A stretch of DNA of 22,774 nucleotides from positions 1-22,774 of the forward strand of contig QFOI01000012.1 in NCBI GenBank assembly GCA_003241175.1. Reading direction: 5' to 3'. Under the pieces are notes generated by a model. That model worked only from the letters and a program-made list of their open reading frames with translations. It was not told the origin of the DNA and searched no databases. A program made the translations under genes and the position numbers. Of the stretch, positions 15,276-22,774 are shown piece by piece. The first letter of the stretch is position 1, and every line of letters begins with the position of its first letter. The stretch comes from Pseudopedobacter saltans. Its GTDB lineage: Bacteria > Bacteroidota > Bacteroidia > Chitinophagales > Chitinophagaceae.

Positions 15276-17510
15276 ATGAACGTACCAAAGGTATTGACCA
15301 AATTTGCTATCAGCCAGCATCTTTACAGGGGCTTGGTGATAACGATTGGTGTTTTGATTCCTTGTTTATTATTGGAGCATTATGGATTGTTCGGCAAAAT
15401 GATTGCGCTGCCGACTGGGACACTCATGGTAAGTCTGACAGATAATCCCGGCCCGCAGAAACGCCGACTCAACACTTTATTGATTAGTCTGGCCATATAT
15501 CTTTTTGTCGCCATAACAACTAGTTATCTGAGGCATTTCCAGGGCATTGTATTTCTTTTGTTAATAGTTTATGGCCTTTTCTTTTCGCTCATTGGGGTTT
15601 TAGGGAATAGAGCTTCCGTCGTTGGCACTATGGCACTGGTTATCTTTACATTCAATTTGGATGACCATCTTTCGCAAGGGCAATATTTGTTGAGTGCCTT
15701 GTATTTCTTCCTTGGAGGTCTTTGGTATCTAGTCATATTCTTCGCCTTAGACTGGCTAAAACCGTATCTCGTCGTGGAACAGTTAATGAGCGAATATCTT
15801 TACGAAATTGGTAAATACCTTAATCTTAAATCGCAATTTTACCATCACGATCCCGATATGGATCTTATCAACCAAAAGATGTTGACTAGCCAAACGCTTA
15901 TCAAAAATCAACAAGATGAATTGCGGGAGATTTTGTTCAAAACAAGAGTTATGGTTAAGGAGTCTACACGTAAGGGTAGAGCGCTAATGGCCATTTTTCT
16001 GGATAGCATCGACCTTTTTGAACGTATTATGACTACACAATACGATTACCAACACCTACAAAAAATACAGCCAAGTACGCATATTGTTCCTTATTTTGGA
16101 GCCTTCATTGCTCGACTGTCACATGAATTGGAAAAATTGGCATTGAGTTTACCGTTGGAAAAAAGACTACCCAAAAACGAAGATCTCCAATCCGAATACC
16201 AAAAATGTGAGGATTTCTTTTTCAAACTAAGAAGTGAACATCTTACCACCGAATCCATCAACGATTTCATCATGTTGAGGCAGATACTCAATAGTCTAAA
16301 AGACTTAACGAATCGAGTACTTACACTTCAAAATGCGGCTAATTTCAATCGTGAGATATCATCAACCAAAGACAATCGCATTACAGAAAATATTTACAAA
16401 TTCATTCCCACAGACACCTATAGTTGGCATCTATTAAAAGATAATATCTCCTTAAAATCAGCAGGTTTTCGTCATGCAATAAGAGTTACTATTGCTCTGC
16501 TTCTAGGTTATATAGTTGCATTGTTTTTTCCAGTTGGTCACGTATATTGGTTATTGTTGACTATTGTTGTGCTGCTAAAACCAGCTTATAGTTTATCTAA
16601 ACAAAGAAACATTTATCGCCTTATTGGCACTTTATTGGGAATCGGTATTGGTTTTACATTCATACATTTTATCCATCACGAAACAGCTTTGTTTATTTTA
16701 CTAGCAGTCTTCATGACATTAGGCTATGCTATGCTAAAGATAAACTATATGATTGCGACTTTAGGAATCACCGTTTTCATCATGTTGGCATATGCATTCC
16801 TTAATCCAAAAGGTGTTGACGGTGTCATTATGGACAGGATTGTTGACACAGGGTTGGCTTGTGTGATTGCGTGGCTCACCTCTTATTTTGTATTACCGGT
16901 ATGGGAAGAATCACAAGTGGACCTATATATGAAAAATACACTTGAAAGCAACTATGAATATTTTGAAACAGTGTCCCAATTGTTGGTTTCTGACAAATAC
17001 AACGATGAAAATTTTCGTTTAGCGAGGAAAAACGCGTTTATACAATTGGGAAATCTTTCCGATTTGTTTCAACGCATGATGACAGAACCTAAAAACAAAC
17101 AACAGAAACTGGCATCCTTACATCAATTTGTAAGTACTAGTCATATCCTGACTTCCTACACAGCATCCCTCTCCTATTACACACATACTTACAAGCATCA
17201 GTTCGACTCGAACGCCATAAGAAAAAGTATCAAACAAATAGAAGAGGATTTTACAAAAACATTGCACTTACTTCAATATAGAGAAGAACAATATCGTATT
17301 TCGAGTGCACCTATTTTACCTTCCAATACAGAATTGCAAGAACTTCTTTCCCTTCGAAAAAAAGAAATTGAAACATCTGGAACTCAGGAATACACGACAG
17401 CTATTGGACAAAAGCTGTCAGACCTTAACGCACTGCACAGTTTACTGGAACTTATCAATAGTAATCTTTACGACCAGAATCGCATTATTTACAAATTGAT
17501 TAAGAGTTAG
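15276..17510 (+). CDS. FUSC family inner-membrane protein (YccS/YhfK-like)
   Basis: A 744-residue protein with two membrane bundles, each followed by a soluble helical part: hydrophobic segments near 18-34, 40-54, 66-84, 89-108, 113-128 and 138-158; soluble helices 165-390; segments near 398-420, 424-436, 448-466, 469-486, 489-508 and 522-542; then a helical C-terminus to 744. The second bundle (FRHAIRVTIALLLGYIV, YWLLLTIVVLLKPAYSLSKQRNIYRLIGTLLGIGIG) is the FUSC domain, related to the aromatic-acid efflux protein AaeB and to fusaric-acid resistance proteins. The transported compound is unknown; export of a small hydrophobic or organic-acid compound is an inference. Its TAG stop overlaps the end of the convergent glucosidase gene by 11 bases. 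Confidence 0.88.
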   Translation: MNVPKVLTKFAISQHLYRGLVITIGVLIPCLLLEHYGLFGKMIALPTGTLMVSLTDNPGPQKRRLNTLLISLAIYLFVAITTSYLRHFQGIVFLLLIVYGLFFSLIGVLGNRASVVGTMALVIFTFNLDDHLSQGQYLLSALYFFLGGLWYLVIFFALDWLKPYLVVEQLMSEYLYEIGKYLNLKSQFYHHDPDMDLINQKMLTSQTLIKNQQDELREILFKTRVMVKESTRKGRALMAIFLDSIDLFERIMTTQYDYQHLQKIQPSTHIVPYFGAFIARLSHELEKLALSLPLEKRLPKNEDLQSEYQKCEDFFFKLRSEHLTTESINDFIMLRQILNSLKDLTNRVLTLQNAANFNREISSTKDNRITENIYKFIPTDTYSWHLLKDNISLKSAGFRHAIRVTIALLLGYIVALFFPVGHVYWLLLTIVVLLKPAYSLSKQRNIYRLIGTLLGIGIGFTFIHFIHHETALFILLAVFMTLGYAMLKINYMIATLGITVFIMLAYAFLNPKGVDGVIMDRIVDTGLACVIAWLTSYFVLPVWEESQVDLYMKNTLESNYEYFETVSQLLVSDKYNDENFRLARKNAFIQLGNLSDLFQRMMTEPKNKQQKLASLHQFVSTSHILTSYTASLSYYTHTYKHQFDSNAIRKSIKQIEEDFTKTLHLLQYREEQYRISSAPILPSNTELQELLSLRKKEIETSGTQEYTTAIGQKLSDLNALHSLLELINSNLYDQNRIIYKLIKS

Positions 17511-20142
17511 AGTTAGTACCAATTCTGTCTTTTACCTGATCTATTAAATCAGCAACCAAGGCTGTCCAACCCGTTTGGTGACTAGTACCTAACCCTCGAC
17601 CATCATCTCCATGGAAATATTCGTAAAACAGTAACAAGTCTTTATTTTCCGGGCGTTTGTAGAACTCTACATATTTGTTTCCGGTGGATTTTCTCTCCTC
17701 TTTTTCATTAAGTGTAAACAAGCTAACCACGCGCAAAGCCAACTCATCCGCCACTTGCGAAAGGTTAAGATAATTACCCGATCCAGTAGGATATTCTACA
17801 GTTAAACTATCACCGTAAAACTGTCCATATTTTTGAATACTCTTGATCAAAAGATAGTTAATAGGTATCCAAACAGGGCCGCGCCAGTTACTATTTCCTC
17901 CAAAAAAGTCCGAAGTAGAATCCCCAGGATCATAATTAATTTGATATACTTCCGATCCAATAGTCAACGTGTAAGGATTATTCTCATGATATTTGGAAAG
18001 GGCGCGAATGCCTCCTTCAGACAAAAACTCATCTTCATTCAATAGTCTTGACAATAAACTAATCAAGCGCTCCTTAGGAACCAAAGACAACAATAGCTGT
18101 TCGCTTTCGGCACGTTCTTCATTAGGCCAAAAACGTCCATTTTTCTTTCGGTAGTTTTCAAACCATAAAGTTCTTTTGTTAAAATCCTTTAGCTTTTTCA
18201 AAGCTGTTCTGCTAATAATAGAAACCGCAAACATAGTGGTAAGACCAACTATACTTTGAATGCGAAGATGTATCGCGTTACCTCCCTTTTCAGCAAGGGT
18301 ATCATAGTAAAACTTATCCTCTTCATTCCACATACCTAATTCGTTGACCGCCTCCGAAATCAATACAAAATGTTCAAAAAACTTCGTACCCATATCTTCG
18401 AAGGAGCGATCACTTAGAGCGATCTCCAAAGCAATATCCATCATATTCAAGGCATACATGGCCATCCAACTAGAACCATCAGCCTGTTCTAATTCAAAAT
18501 TGCCCGCAGGGGTATGATTTCTGTTGAACACACCTATATTGTCCAATCCCAAAAAACCACCTTCAAAAATGTTGTTTCCATTAGGATCTTTTCGGTTAAT
18601 CCACCAGGTGAAATTGATAATCAATTTTTGAAATACGCGCTTTAGAAAGTCAATATCTCCGACACCTTTATTCCGCTTTTCAATATTGTAGACTTCCAGT
18701 GCAGACCATGCTTGCAATGGAGGATTGACGTCGCTAAAACTCCATTCGTATGCAGGTAACTGACCATCCGGCTTCATATACCACTCACGCATAATCAATA
18801 TCAACTGATTCTTGGCAAGATCTGGATCTACTTTTGCAACAGCAATACATTGGAAAGCCAAGTCCCAGGCCGCATACCAAGGATATTCCCACTTGTCGGG
18901 CATCATGACTATATTCTGGTTTTTCAAGTGTCCCCAATCATGATTACGACCTTTCTTACGCTCTTCACTTACAGGAGCAATACCGTCACTTGTAGATATC
19001 CATCTTTCAATATCGTAATGGTAATATTGTTTGCTCCAAAGCAAACCAGAATAAGCCTGTCGTTGTATATTGCGATACTCGGCAGGGATTTTAGGAGAGG
19101 TTAGTTTATCGTAAAAATCGTCCGCCTCTTTTTTCCGCATATTGAAAATATACTCAAAACCTTTTTCGAAAGGATCCTCGTGGAATTTATCCGCTAAACG
19201 CAGATAAACGGTTCTTTTTCCTCCTGGCGGAATGCGAAAATTGTAAACAGGAGCAAATTTGGTCCCACTCTTTTTTTGCCTTAGTTTATCCAAATCTTTT
19301 TTCTCAACGATGGCTTTGTTGAAGGCATCTTTGGTAAATTCTGTTATATTTTTCCTATCATGGAAAATTTCCTCAAGATTGGATTCATTTTCGGTAAATA
19401 ATTCATCATCCTGCTTTTGATAGTAAAAATAGTACCTATCCATTTTGTAATGGTCCACCTGTACAACATTGTCCGATAACTTACTCAATAGAGGCCTTGG
19501 CATCGATTTATTGTAACACCAGCGGTTGTAAAACCAAAGTGTAGGCAATACCGTAATGGGCGCCGCACTCTTACCTCTATTGACTATTTCAATACGAATG
19601 CTGATATCAGACTTAGAATATTTGGCATAAGTGACATAAATATCGAAATACTTGTTTTCTTCGAAAATGCCTGTATCAAGCAATTCATATTCCGCTTCAA
19701 AAGTGGAACGTTCCGCATTGACCCTTTTTAATTCTTCGTATGGAAATGCCGTTTGTGGATATTTATACAGAAACTGCATGTAGTAATGCGTAGGGATATT
19801 GTCAAGATAATAGTACAGTTCCTTGACATCTTCTCCATGGTTACCTTGAGAATTCCCGAGACCAAACAAACGTTCTTTTAATATTGGATCTTTACCATTC
19901 CAAAAAGAGGGAGCAAAACACAGATTTTCAAAAAAATCGGAAATCCCCGCTATGCCGTCCTCACCCCAACGATATATACGCTTATGTGCGTGCTCAAAAG
20001 GGAAATAATTCCAAGCGTCACCATTTTCGCTATAGTCCTCGCGAACAGTTCCCCACTGTCTTTCAGAAAGATAGGGACCCCAATCCTCCATATAATAGTT
20101 GATGTCGTGATTCGCAATCAAACGTTGCTCTTCTGCCGTCAT
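17500..20142 (-). CDS. GH63-family glucosidase (MGH1-like (alpha/alpha)6 barrel)
   Basis: An 880-residue glycoside hydrolase without signal peptide, so probably cytosolic. The N-terminal half (WGPYLSERQWGTVREDYS at 21-38, RWGEDGIAGISD at 58-69, KERLFGLGNSQGNHGEDVKE at 89-108, FPYEEL) is the signature start of bacterial GH63 glucosidases. The C-terminal barrel, about 350-870, holds WEYPWYAAWDLAF (418-430), GLDNIGVFNR (532-541, D534 a candidate general acid), NWRGPVWIPINYLL (752-765) and YEYFHGDDGRGLGTSHQTGW (840-859, E841 a candidate general base). Length is typical. The sugar substrate is not defined by sequence; alpha-glucosides or glycosylglycerates are possible. Start at 20142 keeps the conserved N-terminus; a near-consensus -7 element (TATCTTCG, 20180-20187, minus strand) lies ahead of it, so it may have its own promoter besides read-through from the GT9 gene. 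Confidence 0.87.
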   Translation of the reverse strand: MTAEEQRLIANHDINYYMEDWGPYLSERQWGTVREDYSENGDAWNYFPFEHAHKRIYRWGEDGIAGISDFFENLCFAPSFWNGKDPILKERLFGLGNSQGNHGEDVKELYYYLDNIPTHYYMQFLYKYPQTAFPYEELKRVNAERSTFEAEYELLDTGIFEENKYFDIYVTYAKYSKSDISIRIEIVNRGKSAAPITVLPTLWFYNRWCYNKSMPRPLLSKLSDNVVQVDHYKMDRYYFYYQKQDDELFTENESNLEEIFHDRKNITEFTKDAFNKAIVEKKDLDKLRQKKSGTKFAPVYNFRIPPGGKRTVYLRLADKFHEDPFEKGFEYIFNMRKKEADDFYDKLTSPKIPAEYRNIQRQAYSGLLWSKQYYHYDIERWISTSDGIAPVSEERKKGRNHDWGHLKNQNIVMMPDKWEYPWYAAWDLAFQCIAVAKVDPDLAKNQLILIMREWYMKPDGQLPAYEWSFSDVNPPLQAWSALEVYNIEKRNKGVGDIDFLKRVFQKLIINFTWWINRKDPNGNNIFEGGFLGLDNIGVFNRNHTPAGNFELEQADGSSWMAMYALNMMDIALEIALSDRSFEDMGTKFFEHFVLISEAVNELGMWNEEDKFYYDTLAEKGGNAIHLRIQSIVGLTTMFAVSIISRTALKKLKDFNKRTLWFENYRKKNGRFWPNEERAESEQLLLSLVPKERLISLLSRLLNEDEFLSEGGIRALSKYHENNPYTLTIGSEVYQINYDPGDSTSDFFGGNSNWRGPVWIPINYLLIKSIQKYGQFYGDSLTVEYPTGSGNYLNLSQVADELALRVVSLFTLNEKEERKSTGNKYVEFYKRPENKDLLLFYEYFHGDDGRGLGTSHQTGWTALVADLIDQVKDRIGTNSNS

Positions 20143-20217
20143 AATAGGAAATTTATTGCTTTCGAAATCCGATTGGTAACGAAGATAATCAACTATTATG
20201 AGTTAAGAAAACGGCTC

Positions 20218-20249
20218 TTTCCACATACAAAGAGAGAAAAATGTGGAAA
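20218..20249 (-). other. Hairpin directly after the GT9 gene
   Basis: TTTCCACAT (20218-20226) and ATGTGGAAA (20241-20249) form a perfect 9-bp inverted repeat with a 14-base loop, beginning 1 base beyond the GT9 stop codon on the minus strand. No U-tract follows on that strand. It may protect the upstream mRNA 3' end or partly terminate, reducing expression of the glucosidase. Confidence 0.4.
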
Positions 20250-20250
20250 T

Positions 20251-21234
20251 TTAGGCGTTGACAATTGCACTCATGGCATCAATGTCCTGCTCTTCCATAC
20301 AGCGAAAATGCTTTTTGGGACAACTATGAAAACCTATTTTGCTGCAAGGTCTACAAGGAAGATGATCGACTTCGAAGCTAATGTTTTGGCTCTTGCTTTT
20401 TCCATAATAAGGATACATACCAAAACCCGGTATCGTATTACCCCAAACAGAAATAATCGGTTTCTGAAAAGCAGCGGCAATATGCATCAGCCCTGTATCA
20501 TGCGAAATTACCTGATCTGCCTTGGAAACCAAAAAAGCGCTTTCCATTAATGAAAACTTTCCGCAGGCATCAAAGATTTTTTCTGGATTTAACGCGGAAA
20601 GTTTTTGACCATTTTCCATATCTTCTTTCCCTCCAAGCAATACAATTGGACCTCTTAGCTTTTGACAAAGCTCAGATAACTTGTGAAAAGGCAATTGTTT
20701 TGTCTCGTAAGAAGCACCTATTACAACTCCAATATAACCAGATTGATGTGAATCCGGTAGCATATCAGAAATCGACATTCGCTCTTGGTCTTTGATAAAA
20801 AAATCCAGACCTGCGTCATCATTACGAACTTGGAGATATTGGACCGCTTGTAGATAGCGGTCCACAATATGCAGATTAGGCAGTTTGTTTACCTTAAAGC
20901 GAACCATCAACCATTTTTCATAATTGAGTTTGTTAAATGAAACGGATTTCACAGATCGTAAACCCCATTTGATACGTAAGGTTCGGATATTGTGGTGAAG
21001 ATCGACTATAAGATCGTACTTTTCAGTCTGTAGATCTTTCATCATTTTTTTCCAATCCTTATCCAACAGTTTTGTTTTGGATAAATACGGATTTGATTCG
21101 ACTATCGAAGCAAATGCTGGTTTGGTCAAATAATGTATTTCTGCCTGAGGCAATTGTTTTTTCAAACACCTAACAACTGGAGAAGTCAATACAATATCAC
21201 CAATAGAGGAAAAGCGTATGATGAGAATTTTCAA
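20251..21234 (-). CDS. Glycosyltransferase family 9 (heptosyltransferase-like)
   Basis: A 327-residue GT-B enzyme, expected to add a sugar to lipopolysaccharide core on the cytosolic face of the inner membrane. N-terminal MKILIIRFSSIGDIVLTSPV (D13 a likely catalytic base as in WaaC), GASYETKQLP (173-182, with the nucleotide-sugar-binding lysine K179) and SHDTGLMHIAAAF (244-256, D246) are family marks. Near the C-terminus a cysteine group, C294, C297, C305 and C312, in CRPCSKIGFHSCPKKHFRC, is a possible metal site that I recall as recurring in Bacteroidota GT9 enzymes. The donor need not be heptose. It starts 34 bases after the MFS gene on the same strand, so they are probably one operon. Confidence 0.88.
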   Translation of the reverse strand: MKILIIRFSSIGDIVLTSPVVRCLKKQLPQAEIHYLTKPAFASIVESNPYLSKTKLLDKDWKKMMKDLQTEKYDLIVDLHHNIRTLRIKWGLRSVKSVSFNKLNYEKWLMVRFKVNKLPNLHIVDRYLQAVQYLQVRNDDAGLDFFIKDQERMSISDMLPDSHQSGYIGVVIGASYETKQLPFHKLSELCQKLRGPIVLLGGKEDMENGQKLSALNPEKIFDACGKFSLMESAFLVSKADQVISHDTGLMHIAAAFQKPIISVWGNTIPGFGMYPYYGKSKSQNISFEVDHLPCRPCSKIGFHSCPKKHFRCMEEQDIDAMSAIVNA

Positions 21235-21268
21235 ACTGAACTATGAATTACGGATTAAAAATATTGTA

Positions 21269-22537
21269 CTATTCTTCCATGTAGTTTAGATCCCTTCCAT
21301 AAGTTTCGTCAAGACGACTCCAGCCCCAAAATGCCGCTACAAATACAATAACACCTATGGAAAGATTGGCCATTATGGCACTCAAATGTAAATCAAACTT
21401 AAAAAAGGAATATCCAAGGTTGACAATTACGACTGCCCCTCGCACAAAATTGGGAACAGTTCCTGTGACAGTAGAGCGAATATTGACCCCAAAACTTTCC
21501 GCCGCTACACTCATAAATACAGCCCAATAGCCAGCCAATGTGCCCAATATAAAAATAGCCACATAATAAAGACTGATATTACCCTGCTCTACGAGAATAA
21601 AAAACAATCCGATTCCAAGTATGGTCAAAATCATGGAGCGTAGGACGGCTTTTTTACGACTGTGGATTCTTTCCGAAAACCAACTACAAAGAAAATCTCC
21701 AACAGTCAGTCCAAGATATGTTAACATGATACCATTGATCGGAATCTGTTTACGCAAATCGTCTGTTATGTTGTATTTACCCAAACTGTCTAGCAGTTCT
21801 GGAGAATATTTGGCATACATCTGCACAACATACCACATCGGAATACCAATCAATATCAATCCAATATATTTCTGCCAACGATGCCGGTCTTTGAAAATCA
21901 ATCTAAAATTTCCTTTCAATACATTGGCGCTTTTGGAAGCTTGAAACATACCAGATTCAATAACTCCAGCACGCAAACATAGCAACACAACACCTAAACC
22001 TCCTCCTATAAAATAACAATAGCGCCAATTTCCTACCCATTTGACAACAATACCTCCGAAAACTGCCCCCATAATACCTATACTTGCTACCAACATCGTC
22101 CCGTAACCACGTTTCTCCTTGCTCAACACTTCATTGACAAGTGTAACACCGGCACCCAACTCTCCTGCCAAACCAAAACCTGCAATAAAACGTAACACAG
22201 AATAAGTCGTTACATCCTGCACGAAACCATTAGCTATATTGGCGAGCGTGTAAGTGATAATTGAACCAAACAAAACAGAGAGTCGTCCTTTTTTGTCTCC
22301 TAAAATTCCCCAAAAAATACCGCCAATCAACATGCCTAACATCTGGCAATTATCCAACATCAATCCTATTTTTTCAATGCCGTCTTTTGTCGTTACGCCT
22401 ATATCCTTAAGGCTTTGTGTCCTTATCATTCCAAAAAGCAACAAATCAAAAGTATCTACAAAATTGCCCAATGCAGCCACCCACACAATAAGGCTGAATA
22501 CCTTATAATTCTTATGTTGGCTAGATATACTGTCCAT
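21269..22537 (-). CDS. MFS transporter, metabolite:H+ symporter type
   Basis: A 422-residue inner-membrane transporter with about 12 hydrophobic segments. Marks: NFVDTFDLLLFG in TM1 (acidic D28 and D31 typical of the metabolite:H+ symporter group), motif A GDKKGR (80-85) between TM2 and TM3, RFIAGFGLAGELGAG in TM4 (116-130), and the C-terminal LDETYGRDLNYMEE. Substrate is not readable; sugars, sugar acids or organic acids are typical. It is first in the minus-strand group with the GT9 enzyme and the glucosidase. The start at 22537 is preceded by a perfect -7 element. Co-transcription with carbohydrate genes hints at a sugar-type substrate (inference). Confidence 0.87.
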   Translation of the reverse strand: MDSISSQHKNYKVFSLIVWVAALGNFVDTFDLLLFGMIRTQSLKDIGVTTKDGIEKIGLMLDNCQMLGMLIGGIFWGILGDKKGRLSVLFGSIITYTLANIANGFVQDVTTYSVLRFIAGFGLAGELGAGVTLVNEVLSKEKRGYGTMLVASIGIMGAVFGGIVVKWVGNWRYCYFIGGGLGVVLLCLRAGVIESGMFQASKSANVLKGNFRLIFKDRHRWQKYIGLILIGIPMWYVVQMYAKYSPELLDSLGKYNITDDLRKQIPINGIMLTYLGLTVGDFLCSWFSERIHSRKKAVLRSMILTILGIGLFFILVEQGNISLYYVAIFILGTLAGYWAVFMSVAAESFGVNIRSTVTGTVPNFVRGAVVIVNLGYSFFKFDLHLSAIMANLSIGVIVFVAAFWGWSRLDETYGRDLNYMEE

Positions 22538-22576
22538 AATTATAAAACGTATTTTCTCAATTATTTCTTAAATAGG

Positions 22577-22584
22577 CAAATGTA
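22577..22584 (-). promoter_or_regulatory. -7 element TACATTTG for the MFS gene
   Basis: Perfect TAnnTTTG on the minus strand, 39 bases before the ATG at 22537. No clear -33 TTG at the right distance. Confidence 0.5.
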
Positions 22585-22598
22585 TTTTTTTAACTGCA

Positions 22599-22606
22599 TA
22601 AATTTG
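22599..22606 (+). promoter_or_regulatory. -7 element TAAATTTG for the gene at 22624
   Basis: Perfect TAnnTTTG on the plus strand, 17 bases before the ATG at 22624, only 14 bases from the opposite-strand element, so the two divergent promoters overlap in their -33 regions. No clear -33 TTG. Confidence 0.45.
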
Positions 22607-22623
22607 TGTCCTAACGTGAAAAT

Positions 22624-22774
22624 ATGCGTCAAATACTATCACATATAGTTTTTTTGCTCTCTTTTTTGCTTTGTAGTTTTTTAAGTAGAGCACAGGTTCG
22701 CGTGTGGAATAATCCATTCGAAAAATGGGATTTCCAAAGTAAACCAATACTTTTTGAGCCGATGAGCAATATAG
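22624..22774 (+). CDS. Secreted or outer-membrane protein, N-terminal part only
   Basis: The frame from the ATG at 22624 stays open to the end of the window (50 codons) and is truncated by the window edge. It begins MRQILSHIVFLLSFLLCSFL, followed by SRAQ, a clear signal peptide with likely cleavage after SRA. The first mature residues are QVRVWNNPFEKWDFQSKPIL, with no recognisable domain. A promoter element lies just upstream. The family cannot be named from this fragment. Confidence 0.65.
   Translation, partial: MRQILSHIVFLLSFLLCSFLSRAQVRVWNNPFEKWDFQSKPILFEPMSNI

Noticed and set aside
15233..15445. 70-residue plus-strand frame ahead of the FUSC gene
   Set aside because: It begins inside the FUSC -7 element and overlaps the FUSC start in another frame; no motif.
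19984..20550. 188-residue plus-strand frame across the GT9/glucosidase junction
   Set aside because: Spans two well-supported minus-strand genes and an intergenic hairpin; composition is not that of a real protein.
1..22774. Search for mobile elements, CRISPR arrays, tRNA or rRNA genes and phage or defence genes
   Set aside because: No transposase, integrase, regularly spaced repeats, cloverleaf-like intergenic sequence or defence-type domain was seen; gaps between genes are too short for most of these.

Overview
The window reads as a chromosomal segment of a Bacteroidota bacterium, most likely from the Chitinophagaceae or Sphingobacteriia side (inference). Supporting signs are an AT-rich sequence, lipoproteins with a short Cys lipobox, a TonB-dependent receptor, a TopA whose tail is Lys-rich and lacks zinc fingers, the order prs - rplY - pth, and repeated matches to the Bacteroidota -7 promoter element TAnnTTTG in front of genes. 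No tRNA, rRNA, insertion sequence, CRISPR array or phage gene was seen. The window is almost fully coding and no gene-free stretch exceeds about 180 bases.

Layout. Positions 114-2260 (+) hold a pair: an enolase-superfamily dipeptide epimerase and a compact PLP enzyme of the alpha-oxoamine synthase type. Positions 2276-4105 (-) hold a membrane-anchored MutS-core ATPase. Positions 4186-8101 (+) form a four-gene operon that looks like a copper-acquisition or copper-handling locus: a small Cys-motif membrane protein, a lipoprotein with two FixH/YtkA-like domains, an OprC-like TonB-dependent receptor with CxxxM and HxM motifs, and a Met-rich lipoprotein. It faces a patatin-like phospholipase (8106-8873, -), and an 11-bp inverted repeat at the junction looks like a shared two-way terminator. 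Then, all on the minus strand, come topA, a small lipoprotein and radC (transcribed in the order radC, lipoprotein, topA).

Positions 12864-17510 (+) hold prs, rplY (Ctc type), a strong hairpin terminator, pth, and a FUSC-type membrane protein. The FUSC gene ends 11 bases inside the 3' end of a convergent minus-strand group: an MFS transporter (21269-22537), a GT9 heptosyltransferase-like enzyme (20251-21234) and a GH63-type glucosidase (17500-20142). At the right edge a secreted or outer-membrane protein begins (22624, +) and is cut by the window. It is divergent from the MFS gene, with two facing promoter-like elements between them.

Most genes are housekeeping or widely conserved. The parts most deserving a second look are the copper-type operon, the membrane-embedded MutS relative, and the shared terminator built into the patatin coding sequence. 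I did not find convincing evidence of an entirely new system.
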